Positions 27,235 to 36,003 of a DNA stretch of 64,000 nucleotides are shown piece by piece; position 1 is the stretch's first letter, and every line of letters begins with the position of its first letter. This DNA comes from Pseudomonas bubulae (GTDB lineage Bacteria > Pseudomonadota > Gammaproteobacteria > Pseudomonadales > Pseudomonadaceae): the NCBI RefSeq assembly GCF_037023725.1, contig NZ_CP146077.1, positions 3,757,001-3,821,000 of the forward strand. Reading direction: 5' to 3'. The position numbers and the translations under genes are program-made. The notes under the pieces are model-generated. The model was given only the letters and a program-made list of their open reading frames with translations. It had not been told where the DNA came from and did not search any database.

Positions 27235-27561
27235 ATGACAACACACCATTTCCTGTTTACTTATTCGATTTCTCCGATCGAAGGCTCTGATAACGCAGCC
27301 AAAACAGCTGACAAAGTAAGAAAAGGCATCGCCAATATAGCAAGCCCTGACTGGGTCAAACTCTCTACAGTCGAAACCACTTTTTCCGGTCGGGTGACAC
27401 TGACAGCGGAAACTGTCTGCGAAAAAAGAGAGGAAGCAAGGGACATTATCGATCGTGAGCTGAGAGGTGTCATTGATTCCTATAAAGCGCGTTGCGATAT
27501 ACGGGCCAATATTTCCATACTGGTTGATGGACTGGGGCCGCGCATGGATATCATCATATAG
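27235..27561 (+). CDS. 108-aa orphan protein, copy 2
   Basis: This is the paralogue of the gene at 7084-7410, of identical length and with no insertions or deletions; about 79 of 108 residues are identical and most changes are conservative. It begins with ATG rather than GTG, preceded by AAGGGCG. The upstream 60 bases share scattered blocks with copy 1 (AAGTG-TACTGTC, CATAAG-CG-GCAC-GCGCGCGAC), so regulation may be shared. It is followed by a convergent ankyrin gene, whereas copy 1 faces a LysR gene. Conservation under divergence means both copies have been kept under protein-level selection. Confidence 0.65.
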   Translation: MTTHHFLFTYSISPIEGSDNAAKTADKVRKGIANIASPDWVKLSTVETTFSGRVTLTAETVCEKREEARDIIDRELRGVIDSYKARCDIRANISILVDGLGPRMDIII

Positions 27562-27739
27562 TCACGCGTTTACCTTTAGTCGTTTACAATTTAAAACATG
27601 GCAACATCACGCCTTCGCACTGTCACCCCAAAAACTTGGCCAGCTCCATCTAGATTTATCTTCACCTGACAGTCACCCTCTACACCCAGTGACTGTCAGA
27701 TCAAGCCAAGAGTTTTTCAGCTAATAGCCCTATAAAAAA

Positions 27740-28411
27740 CTAACGATCTTTACGTCTGGGTAACATTTCCTTCAAGCCTGCACTCATTTTGTACATGACT
27801 CGCACCGAGGTTATGTAATTGTCGATCTCCCAGATCAAAAGCTGCTGCGCTATATCTTGATGATCCTCAAGAACGGCCAAGTTGCGCGCAGTATTCCCGT
27901 CATGGTTCTTCGCATCAATATCCACGTTGAACATGAAGTGCTTTTCAGAAAAGTGCTTAACTGCCTTGAGGTGACCGTTTGCGGCTAACCAGTGGATCGG
28001 TGTATTACCTCCCTTATCACGGGAATTAAGACATCCGCCCTCCCTGTATCGTTTTTCCAGCGTCTTCAGCTTTCCCTGCTTACCAGGCAGATGGACGTAG
28101 TTATCATTTTCGATGAAGCGACCAACGCCCCTCGCTTCGAGGTTTGACTTCTCCCCCTCTGCGCCGTTCGCCTCTAATCGCTCGATGAAGGAAGTCCGGT
28201 TTAAACAATAAGCGATGTCCAGTGGTGTATGCCCTGCAAAATTCCTGGCATTTAATGCTAACAGCTCGAGCGACGACAGATGATTCGTGTTGTCGAGAAG
28301 CACTGCGGCATGCCAGTCACCCATACCGTGATCAAGCATATCGCCGACACAATAGCTTGTCGGCGCTAGCGTTTGTTCAAGCAGCGTGAGTAATTCGGGT
28401 GCGTAAGCCAT
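27740..28411 (-). CDS. Ankyrin-repeat protein, copy 1
   Basis: The protein contains ankyrin-type helix-turn-helix units (GHTPLDIAYCLNRTSFIERLEANGA, GGNTPIHWLAANGHLKAVKHF, DGNTARNLAVLEDHQDIAQQLL), which serve as protein-interaction scaffolds. It is paralogous to the ankyrin gene at 30295, with shared segments such as NTPLDLAYCLNR and HLPxxxGxxKTLxxRYR. ATG 28411 with AGGA upstream is preferred over GTG 28435. No signal peptide or membrane segment is present, so it should be cytoplasmic. Bacterial ankyrin proteins of this kind often act as partners or inhibitors of enzymes; no enzyme partner is adjacent here. Confidence 0.75.
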   Translation of the reverse strand: MAYAPELLTLLEQTLAPTSYCVGDMLDHGMGDWHAAVLLDNTNHLSSLELLALNARNFAGHTPLDIAYCLNRTSFIERLEANGAEGEKSNLEARGVGRFIENDNYVHLPGKQGKLKTLEKRYREGGCLNSRDKGGNTPIHWLAANGHLKAVKHFSEKHFMFNVDIDAKNHDGNTARNLAVLEDHQDIAQQLLIWEIDNYITSVRVMYKMSAGLKEMLPRRKDR

Positions 28412-28686
28412 GGCATCTTTTCCTGAATAGTTCACCTAGCAGCAATTCGTAATAAGACTATTGCATAGGTGCAGTTAATTCGAATTATTTTTTGAAAGGT
28501 GCAGATCACGCAACATGAACACCGCTCCCGAAGCCCAGCGGTATCTTGCAAGCCAACCCGCCTCACCGGATTCGGCCCAATAGCCTGACGCTCTTCTGCC
28601 GTAAGCCTTTGAACCGGCGCTGCACGATGGCCATTGACTGTGTTCTGTTCCGTCCCAGCTTTAGCTGAAGCAGGTATATTTCCAAT

Positions 28687-28869
28687 CTACTTGAGATTCA
28701 ACAAAAGCCATCCGACCGCATTCCATACTCCCCACAATATAAATGCGCCAGTCAAGCTGCTTAAAACTCTAGCCAGCCATGAAATATCCCTGTTTAAAAT
28801 AGCTAACACACCTGCGATTCCAACAACAAAAAATCCCAAAGCAAGAAAAATTATAATAAACCAGCCCAT
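28687..28869 (-). CDS. 60-aa two-span membrane protein
   Basis: The ATG at 28869 has GAGGATGC upstream and encodes two hydrophobic helices (FIIIFLALGFFVVGIAGVLAIL and SLTGAFILWGVWNAVGWLLL) joined by a short polar loop containing NRDISW. It is small, AT-rich and unrecognised. It could be a membrane accessory of the adjacent locus or unrelated. Confidence 0.5.
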   Translation of the reverse strand: MGWFIIIFLALGFFVVGIAGVLAILNRDISWLARVLSSLTGAFILWGVWNAVGWLLLNLK

Positions 28870-29056
28870 CGCATCCTCAGTAATTATTAGTCTAAAAATA
28901 GATCCAGCCACTCCCCCAGGGCCTCTCGAGTACCAGGAGGGCACGTGCCGTGCGGTGTTGCTTTGCTTCAACGTTTCAGACCCCAGGTAGACCCGGTGTA
29001 ATGGGCCGCTGCTGGGTCTGTCCTTAAACTGACGGCGACAGAGACTGGGCGTTCTC

Positions 29057-29314
29057 TTATCCCCCTGTCGGGATCAATTCCTGCAAAATCACCAGCTTTT
29101 TTTCCAACACCTCAACGCGTTCTTTTTCATCCCGCAGCGCAGTACGCAGTTCTCGTTTTTCCATTTCCAGAATCTGTACCCAGCGCACATCTTTTTTGAA
29201 TCGCTGAGCCATTCGCCAGAGCTCATTTATTCTCAGACTCTGCTGCACAAGGACCAGCAAGACTGCCATCAGCATGATCAATACCACGGTCAGAAATTCC
29301 TCCGACATACCCAT
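29057..29314 (-). CDS. Membrane-anchored coiled-coil mini-protein, left copy
   Basis: The 85-aa product has an N-terminal transmembrane helix (FLTVVLIMLMAVLLVLV) and a charged coiled-coil tail (EMEKRELRTALRDEKERVEVLEKKL) ending ILQELIPTGG. A paralogue with the same design and a similar ending (RELRAALQAQNAHVDQLQRKLENLQALVPS) is at 54470-54736. ATG 29314 lies seven bases from AAGGG. The two copies sit just outside the two WYL regulator genes, one at each end of the large defence-like locus. Confidence 0.6.
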   Translation of the reverse strand: MGMSEEFLTVVLIMLMAVLLVLVQQSLRINELWRMAQRFKKDVRWVQILEMEKRELRTALRDEKERVEVLEKKLVILQELIPTGG

Positions 29315-29381
29315 ATCCACGCCCTTAATGACTTTGATTCATTCCGAAAACAAATACACGATATGTAATGATTCACGACAG

Positions 29382-29396
29382 GTCTAGAATGTAGAC
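29382..29396. promoter_or_regulatory. Inverted repeat upstream of the WYL regulator
   Basis: GTCTA-GAATG-TAGAC is a perfect 5-5-5 dyad ending 36 bases before the WYL gene start. BrxR/CapW-type regulators bind interrupted dyads at their own promoters, so this is a good candidate autoregulatory operator. Confidence 0.6.
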
Positions 29397-29432
29397 TTAT
29401 ACAGGTAAAGTTTTCAAACACATGGAGCGGGT

Positions 29433-30308
29433 ATGAAACGCAAGCAATCCATCGAACAAGTGCGCTGGGATCTGGCACTTCGCTATCGTTTGATCGAAAC
29501 CGTCGCCTGGTGGGAAGGCCGACTGACCACAGGACACTTGATTCAAAGCTTCGGCATTAGCCGCCAGCAAGCCTCCAAGGACATCAACACCTACATCAAT
29601 GAACATGCGCCCCGAAACTTGACATATGACAAGCAACGCAAGGGCTATGTCCCAAGCAAGCAGTTCAAACCACTATTCATCGATGACAGCGCCAGTGCCT
29701 ACCTGCACCTCCTTTACCAGAACAATGAGCGGGCACCGCACATCGATGGATTGGCCCTGGCCTACGCCCATACCAAGGTGCTCGAAGTGCCAGACCGGCC
29801 GATTCGGCCTGAAATTCTGCGGCCCTTGCTCGCAGCTTGTCGAGACGGTTTGCGCTTAGAAATCGAGTACGTTTCGCTTAACACCCCAAACGTGGAAATC
29901 CGCCTGATTGCCCCGCATACCCTGGTGTACTCCGGGATGCGCTGGCATGTGCGCGCTTACTGTGAGAAAAATCGTCAGTACCGCGATTTTGTGTTGAGCC
30001 GACTACGCGGTGACCCAGACCTGCTGGACGCTTCAGAAAACACCCGCGAGCTGGATGAAGATTGGAATACCGAAGTACCGATCATTTTTACCCCCGATAG
30101 CCGCCTAAACGCCGCGCAACAATGCATTATCGAAACCGACTTTGGCATGACGGAGGGGAAACTGGTGGTCTCCAGTCGCAAGGCATTGGTGAAGTATGTA
30201 TTGGCCCGCTATCAGGTCGACCCGAGAAACCAGGCCACCAACCCAGAGGCCCAGCAGATCGTGGTCAGCAACATCAAGGAACTGAGGCCATGGCTTATGC
30301 ATGATTGA
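29433..30308 (+). CDS. WYL-domain transcriptional regulator, BrxR/CapW-like
   Basis: BrxR/CapW proteins are dimeric repressors that keep phage-defence islands silent. The 291-aa protein has an N-terminal winged helix (GRLTTGHLIQSFGISRQQASKDINTYI, about residues 30-56), then a WYL ligand-binding domain (LRLEIEYVSLNTPNVEIRLIAPHTLVYSGMRWHVRAYC and FVLSRL), and a C-terminal extension domain. The layout and length match BrxR. It starts at ATG 29433 with GAGCGGGT upstream and a perfect dyad in its promoter. It is convergent with, and overlaps by 14 bases, the second ankyrin gene. It marks the left end of the large locus. Confidence 0.88.
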   Translation: MKRKQSIEQVRWDLALRYRLIETVAWWEGRLTTGHLIQSFGISRQQASKDINTYINEHAPRNLTYDKQRKGYVPSKQFKPLFIDDSASAYLHLLYQNNERAPHIDGLALAYAHTKVLEVPDRPIRPEILRPLLAACRDGLRLEIEYVSLNTPNVEIRLIAPHTLVYSGMRWHVRAYCEKNRQYRDFVLSRLRGDPDLLDASENTRELDEDWNTEVPIIFTPDSRLNAAQQCIIETDFGMTEGKLVVSSRKALVKYVLARYQVDPRNQATNPEAQQIVVSNIKELRPWLMHD

Positions 30309-30879
30309 GGCCCATCTCCTGCCAAAGACGTAGCGCACGGAGGTAGTTGTCGGTTTCAGCCGTCAGTAACTGATGCGCCAGCGCATGATGGCTGTTGAGC
30401 AGGGCAATATTTCGCACGGTATTGCCCTCGCCGTTCTTACCGCTCAGATCAAGGCCATACATCGCACAGTGGGTAATGAAATACCCGGCGGCCCTCAAGT
30501 GACCATTGATCAGCAGCCAATGCAGCGGCGTGTTGCCCTGTCCATCACGATCATTGAGGTTCGCGCCCAATCGGTAACGAGCCTGCAAGGTTTTGACATT
30601 GCCATACCGGGCAGGCAAATGAATGTACTTATCGTAGGGCATCAAGCTTCCCCGCCCGACCCAGTCCAGTGGCTGCCGCTTGCCTTGCGCACCCAGAGAC
30701 TCCAGCGTGTCTATCAGGCTGCTTCGGTTCAGACAATAGGCTAGGTCAAGCGGCGTGTTGCCAATCAGATCACGCTGATTCAATCCCAGCGGATTGAAAG
30801 GCGGCGTACCTTCGAGCAATACACAGCGGTGCCAGTCGCTAAGACCAAGCTTGGCCCAATCATCGTGTCGATCAAGCAT
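30295..30879 (-). CDS. Ankyrin-repeat protein, copy 2
   Basis: Ankyrin units are visible (GNTPLDLAYCLNRSSLIDTLESLGA, GNTPLHWLLINGHLRAAGYF, GNTVRNIALLNSHHALAHQLL). It is a paralogue of the gene at 27740, with the same order of repeats. The ATG at 30879 overlaps the stop of the TM0106-type nuclease/helicase gene (ATGCTTGA), so the two are translationally coupled, implying that this ankyrin protein works with that enzyme. A longer frame to 30921 is possible. The 3' end overlaps the convergent WYL gene. Confidence 0.75.
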   Translation of the reverse strand: MLDRHDDWAKLGLSDWHRCVLLEGTPPFNPLGLNQRDLIGNTPLDLAYCLNRSSLIDTLESLGAQGKRQPLDWVGRGSLMPYDKYIHLPARYGNVKTLQARYRLGANLNDRDGQGNTPLHWLLINGHLRAAGYFITHCAMYGLDLSGKNGEGNTVRNIALLNSHHALAHQLLTAETDNYLRALRLWQEMGLNHA

Positions 30880-33800
30880 GGTGATGGGTCGCGCCGTATC
30901 TGACCGCCATGCACAGACCATTGACCAGACTCATGTCATGGGGCGTGATGCAGCGCACAGCGGTCAGGTCCGGGCTGGCGACGATACACGCCAGGGATTT
31001 GGCGCGACTGACGGCCACGTTCAAACGGTTTTTCGAGTACAGAAAGCCAATGTCACGCGGAAGGTAATTTTCATTGGAAGTCGCCATCGATACGATAACA
31101 ATTTCCGCTTCCTGCCCTTGGAATTTATCCACTGTTCCCACCCGCGCGCCTGAGGGCAAAACTTGTTTGAGCACTTGTACCTGCAAGTTATAAGGCGCCA
31201 CCACCAGGATATTATCAACACCGATCGCCTGTTCCTCACCGTCGCTATCGATAAACCGTTGCCGCGAAAAATACGCATAAAGTGCCTGGACCTGTGCCGC
31301 CTCTTCATCCGAGCTCTGACTATTGCCATCGTGCTTCACAGGGCAAAACATCAGCCCACTGTTCGGCACCTCCGGTCGTTGCCCATCAAGTGACAATACC
31401 CGGCGATCGGTACCTGGCGCTGAAGACAGTTGCCCTTCGTACACGGCATGCGAAATAAACGAACATACGTGCGGGTGCATCCGCCAGGTTTGCGCCAAGA
31501 ACACCCCACGATCAGACGCGATGGTGGGCGTGCCATCCAGTAGATAGTCGAGTATGGAATCGCCAGAGCGGCCCGGGTGCACGCCTTGCACTGGCTGCGA
31601 CAATTGCATCTGGTCGCCCATCAGAACGATGTTGCGTGCAGCCATGCCCATCGCCACCAGATTCGCCACGCTCACTTGTCCGGCCTCATCGATGAACAGG
31701 TAATCCAGCTGCTCGGTAAACGTCTCGTCGGCCAGTATCCAGACGGTACCGGCGGTCAAGTCAATCGAGGGGCTCCAGGCCGTGAGAAAGGCTTTTTTGT
31801 CCTCGATGGAGTGAATACAGCGGCCATTGAACTCATTGCCATCCCCGTCCGAAGATTTTTTCAGACCAGTGAAGGTGAGTCCGTCTTCTTGCGCACGTGC
31901 TTCAACCGCCGCCAGCAGGTTATTAATAGCGTGGTGCGAATTGGAGGTTACACCGATACGTTTGCCCGCCTTGAGCAAATCGACAATGACGTGCGAGCCG
32001 GTGTAGGTTTTGCCGGTACCCGGTGGCCCCTGAATAAACAGCACGCTGCTCTCAAGGTTGCGTACCACCTGCTTGATCGCGTCCAACGGCACCAGGTTCG
32101 GGGCCAGCAGGGGCGTGCCCGGCTCGATACCGCTCACCCGTGGACCGCGTCGATGCAGGAAGTCTGTCACCGCCTGAAAACGCTGCTCGCCAGCCAGCAC
32201 GCTGTCGGCATAGCGAAACAGCGCCTCGCGCAACGAATCTGTCGGGATAGGCCGGCCGGGAATCATATCGAAAAAGGCCGGCGGCGCCTTTTTCTCGGTG
32301 GCCTTGAACGTCGCCAAGCCCTGCTCATGATCCAGACGATACAACTCAATGTTGTCCTGAGTCTCGGCGACCAAGCCCTTGGAGCCTGTACGTAATTTGG
32401 TCTCTTGCGGTTCGAAGCGGTACTCAAACAAAAATGACCGACTGATCGGCTCACGCGGTGTTTCCGTGCGCTGCAACCCTGCAAGGCTTTCTATGTCTTC
32501 CAGCAGCTCCTCGGTGGTCATGTCCTGGCGGCTGAACATCTGCCACCAAGTCGGCTTGTCGGCACGACGGTGGAAATCGAGCAGTTGGAAAGTCAGCAGG
32601 CGAACTGGGTCCTCGACGGGTGGCTCGCCAAGTAAACGATGGCGATAGTGCTCCAGGCGAATTTCCAAGTCTGTTTGCTCGGCGACGGATTTTTCGCTCG
32701 CGGGCTCAGGCCCAACAAAAACGCCCGTATTTGACGGTTTGATTGCCAGCAGCCAGTTACGCAACAGGTAAGTGGAGAGCACATCGTCTTCGTTATAACG
32801 CTCGATTTTCTCAAGCAATGCCGACTCGCCAGTCTCTTTCCAGCGCTCATAAAACACGATACTCGCGCCGGCATTGGTCACGTCGCCGTCGCGCTTGCCC
32901 ATGTAAAAATGCTCGATATTTTTAATCGAGTAGCTGGGCTCAGACACCCGGATAGCTTCGCGCACGACCTTGTACAAGTCGATCAGTTTGCCGTTGCGCA
33001 GCAACCAGTCCACTTGCGCTTCACGCGTCCCGTGTTGACTCATCAGGCGCTTGATAGCGGTTTCTTCATAACTGGCGTAATGGTAAATATGCGCGTCGGG
33101 GTAACGTTTTAAATGGCCGATTACCCAGTCAATAAACTGCTCGAAGGCGAGCTTTTCTTCATCTCGGGTATGCGCCCAAAAGGGTTTGAAGATTTGTTGC
33201 CCGCCCTCGTCAATGTACAGGCCGAAGAGGTATTCCAGGCCACCCTCTTCCAGCGGATTGCCCTCCATATCGAAGAACAGGTCGCCCTCCACGGCATAGG
33301 GCATCCGATAAAAGCCACGTCGCTCACTCAACATGGGAAGCAGCTCGAACAGCGGGGCCTCACTAGAACGGCCCTGAAACTGCAAACGCGCCTGATGCCG
33401 CAGCTTGCTCAATGATTCGGTCTGCAGTTTTGGAATACGCAGGTCGTCAGTGCTCTCCGCCAACTGGTGCAATGTGGTGACACCAGCACCCTGTAATTTC
33501 TGGATTTGCGAACGGCTGATACCCGCTACCGCCGAAAGGTGGTCGTCATGCTGTCGTTGATCGTCGCAGCGATCACGCCAGGCACAGAAACCACAATGCC
33601 CGCACGGCTGCGGGTAGGTAGGCGGTCGCTCGGCGCCGTTCACGAACCCGTCAAAGCGCTGCAACACATGCTCCAGATAATCGGCGTAGTCGGCGACGCG
33701 AAACGCCTGTTCAGTACGCGCAGCATCACCGAGCACGACGTACATATACTGGGGTTGTACGCCCTGGATCGAGGTCAACATTCGCGAATAAAACGCCACC

Positions 33801-34240
33801 TGCACCAGAAACTTGGCCTTGGCTGTTTTCGCCAGTTTGGTGTCGATCACCTCATAGCTGTGGTCGCCCAGCGCCGACGCCCGTGGCACTTTACGCAGGA
33901 AGTCGGCATGACCAATAAACGCGCCTTCCTGAAACGACGCTTGGAAGATAACCTCGGCGCCAGCTTTCATGGCCTCAATGGTCAGCGCCACACGACGAGC
34001 AACACTCGGATTGCCTTCAGCAATGTCAACCACGTTGGCATATTTGCGTTTGAGCTCCTCGAAAAAGGCCGCCTCATGGGCCAGGCCTTTGTCCTGGATC
34101 AGACGGTTCTGGTCGCTTGCTGCCGCCTTCTCCATCGGCATCACAAGGTGCTGAAGGTCTAGCGCCGTCAGGTGCTGGCACTCAAGAAAATTGCAGATAT
34201 CTGAAGCAGAGTACAACTGAGTTCCGTTGCGCGCTTGCAT
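30872..34240 (-). CDS. TM0106-family RecB-like nuclease fused to a superfamily 1 helicase
   Basis: The 1122-aa protein has an N-terminal RecB/Cas4-like nuclease (GHADFLRK, then YEVIDTKLAKTAKAKFLVQVAFYSRML, residues about 110-156; D...D-x-K...Q) and a four-Cys cluster (CGHCGFCAWRDRC, about 213-225) as in Fe-S nucleases of this kind. A RNase H-like segment follows (FFDMEGNP, about 320). The C-terminal half is an SF1 helicase with GPPGTGKT at about residue 736, LFIDEAGQ (Walker B), QTWRMHP and VDKFQGQEAEIVIVS. This is the TM0106 family, common in defence islands. It is transcribed after the 504-aa gene and coupled to an ankyrin gene. Confidence 0.88.
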   Translation of the reverse strand: MQARNGTQLYSASDICNFLECQHLTALDLQHLVMPMEKAAASDQNRLIQDKGLAHEAAFFEELKRKYANVVDIAEGNPSVARRVALTIEAMKAGAEVIFQASFQEGAFIGHADFLRKVPRASALGDHSYEVIDTKLAKTAKAKFLVQVAFYSRMLTSIQGVQPQYMYVVLGDAARTEQAFRVADYADYLEHVLQRFDGFVNGAERPPTYPQPCGHCGFCAWRDRCDDQRQHDDHLSAVAGISRSQIQKLQGAGVTTLHQLAESTDDLRIPKLQTESLSKLRHQARLQFQGRSSEAPLFELLPMLSERRGFYRMPYAVEGDLFFDMEGNPLEEGGLEYLFGLYIDEGGQQIFKPFWAHTRDEEKLAFEQFIDWVIGHLKRYPDAHIYHYASYEETAIKRLMSQHGTREAQVDWLLRNGKLIDLYKVVREAIRVSEPSYSIKNIEHFYMGKRDGDVTNAGASIVFYERWKETGESALLEKIERYNEDDVLSTYLLRNWLLAIKPSNTGVFVGPEPASEKSVAEQTDLEIRLEHYRHRLLGEPPVEDPVRLLTFQLLDFHRRADKPTWWQMFSRQDMTTEELLEDIESLAGLQRTETPREPISRSFLFEYRFEPQETKLRTGSKGLVAETQDNIELYRLDHEQGLATFKATEKKAPPAFFDMIPGRPIPTDSLREALFRYADSVLAGEQRFQAVTDFLHRRGPRVSGIEPGTPLLAPNLVPLDAIKQVVRNLESSVLFIQGPPGTGKTYTGSHVIVDLLKAGKRIGVTSNSHHAINNLLAAVEARAQEDGLTFTGLKKSSDGDGNEFNGRCIHSIEDKKAFLTAWSPSIDLTAGTVWILADETFTEQLDYLFIDEAGQVSVANLVAMGMAARNIVLMGDQMQLSQPVQGVHPGRSGDSILDYLLDGTPTIASDRGVFLAQTWRMHPHVCSFISHAVYEGQLSSAPGTDRRVLSLDGQRPEVPNSGLMFCPVKHDGNSQSSDEEAAQVQALYAYFSRQRFIDSDGEEQAIGVDNILVVAPYNLQVQVLKQVLPSGARVGTVDKFQGQEAEIVIVSMATSNENYLPRDIGFLYSKNRLNVAVSRAKSLACIVASPDLTAVRCITPHDMSLVNGLCMAVRYGATHHHA

Positions 34241-34303
34241 GGTCGGTTCCTGTTCGGCGAAACGTCCAGGAACGCTTCATGCTGATTGAGTATCGTGCGT
34301 GTA

Positions 34304-35785
34304 TCAGGCGTCGACCGCACATCCGCAGAAAAACTGCTCAAACAAGGTCGTTGGCAAGTGTTGGGCATCAAGCAAGCCAAAGTGTTTGCCCACGTTGCGC
34401 CCCACCGCCAGCAGTGTTCTTGCCGCGTTCTCGGTACCCGCATATCCGGCGCTAAGGACGTAAGCAACGCGTGCCTGATCGGTCTTCGCTCGTAAATACG
34501 CGTTACCCGTGATCAATACATCCACCAGACACACGTGTACACGCTCATCACCCAGGGTGAATGGCTCCAATGTCGGTGTAGCCAATGCCGCACGCAATCC
34601 ATCCTGGCCACCTCTGACGATTTGCTCAAGCGCTGCCAGTGGCCGTTCGAACAGATCGAACTCCTGAATGGAAAACGCAAAGCAGTAGCCCATAGCAGTC
34701 GCGCGGGTTGGCGGTTGCTCATTGCGTGGATTGGCTACCTGCCAGGCAACGAAGTTGGCTTTACTGTCGAGCGCGCCGCTGAGACGAAAAGTCAGATAAT
34801 CCTGAAGAACCTGACTGAACGGATGCCCGGTCGGCACCCATCCAGTGCCCGCACGCTCGCGGCTCTTCGCATCATTCGCTGCCCCTGCAGCCTCCGAATC
34901 TGCCGCCAGCGGCACTCCAAAGCACTGCAGGTCATACCCAAGCATAAACAGGCAGGCCTCAAACGCGTGGCACCGTGCAGGCAACGCACCTTGGCCGGCG
35001 AACCAGTCTGTGCGCTGAAGCAAAGCTTGGATTATCCACCCCAATCGCACTTGCCAGCGGGCCCATGACTCATAACTGATTGAAGAAAACTGTGGCGCAG
35101 CCAGCCCGTTCACAAACGCCCCGGGGTTGCGGATCTGGCTGCCGCGAGCGGCTCCGGACGGGAACGCCAGCAAGGGTTTGCCGCCCCCCGCCCATTGCTG
35201 GCGAAACAGCGAATACAGCATGCCAATCGCCGCGCCAACGCGACTGTCATAGATGGGTGACCCCGATGCATCAAGCAAGGCATGAACCTTGGTAAGACCG
35301 GCATCGAAACGCTCGACACTGCTTGCATCCAGTTCATTCAGATCACTGCTACCGTCAAGCGACATCAGGCCTGCCATCTTTTTCAGGTAGCTGGACAACT
35401 CACCTTGCGCAGCCAACCGGTGCAAAAACGGAATGGCGCCTCGCACGCCCCCCCAGCGAAGAATCTGCAAGCACGCCTGCAGCGCTTGTGTTTCATCCCC
35501 TTGGTTGACCGCGCTCGTCAGCCACTCACGCAGTTGCCCAAGAGAGCGTTGCGTGTCAGCCCAGGTTTGTGAATCCACTGGGCTTTGGTTGGCATCCTGC
35601 CAAGTTGCCTTCCAACGGTAATGCTCTAGCACCTGCTCGATCCCCTGGACATCAGCCATTAAACCGCCCGGCACAAATTTGCTCGATTTAAAACGTAAGG
35701 TGAAAGTCAGCGTCGGTAAGTTCGCTGCCAGCCAATTGAGGAAAGCCCCAACTTCTGGTTGTGCCAAGAACTGTGTACGCGTCAT
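34304..35785 (-). CDS. Unrecognised 493-aa protein upstream of the nuclease/helicase
   Basis: I do not recognise this family. ATG 35785 (MTRTQFLAQPEVG) is taken because the upstream 17 codons are atypical and CAGGCAGCC lies just before it. The protein is helical and soluble, without membrane segments, P-loop or obvious nuclease motif. Conserved-looking features are the SKFVPGGLMADVQGIEQVLEHYRW opening, a central RVGAAIGMLYSLFRQQW, and GGGKPLLAFPSG. It lies 63 bases upstream of the TM0106-type gene on the same strand, so it is probably its partner. Length and helical texture suggest an adaptor or sensor subunit, but that is inference. Confidence 0.65.
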   Translation of the reverse strand: MTRTQFLAQPEVGAFLNWLAANLPTLTFTLRFKSSKFVPGGLMADVQGIEQVLEHYRWKATWQDANQSPVDSQTWADTQRSLGQLREWLTSAVNQGDETQALQACLQILRWGGVRGAIPFLHRLAAQGELSSYLKKMAGLMSLDGSSDLNELDASSVERFDAGLTKVHALLDASGSPIYDSRVGAAIGMLYSLFRQQWAGGGKPLLAFPSGAARGSQIRNPGAFVNGLAAPQFSSISYESWARWQVRLGWIIQALLQRTDWFAGQGALPARCHAFEACLFMLGYDLQCFGVPLAADSEAAGAANDAKSRERAGTGWVPTGHPFSQVLQDYLTFRLSGALDSKANFVAWQVANPRNEQPPTRATAMGYCFAFSIQEFDLFERPLAALEQIVRGGQDGLRAALATPTLEPFTLGDERVHVCLVDVLITGNAYLRAKTDQARVAYVLSAGYAGTENAARTLLAVGRNVGKHFGLLDAQHLPTTLFEQFFCGCAVDA

Positions 35786-36003
35786 GCAGGCTGCCTTGCA
35801 GGTAATGTCGAATGGCCATACCCTAAGCAAATGCACTGGCCCCGTCCATGTTGTTTGTCTGTACAGGTAAACAAATAGCGCAGGTTATGGGCTCCCGGAT
35901 AAACACTCTTCTGCCAACGCCAAGCCTGGCTCAAATATATGTAAAGCTTTAAGACACTTCATACCGGTTTACCCATCGCCCATGACATCAAGGATCGGCC
36001 CCC

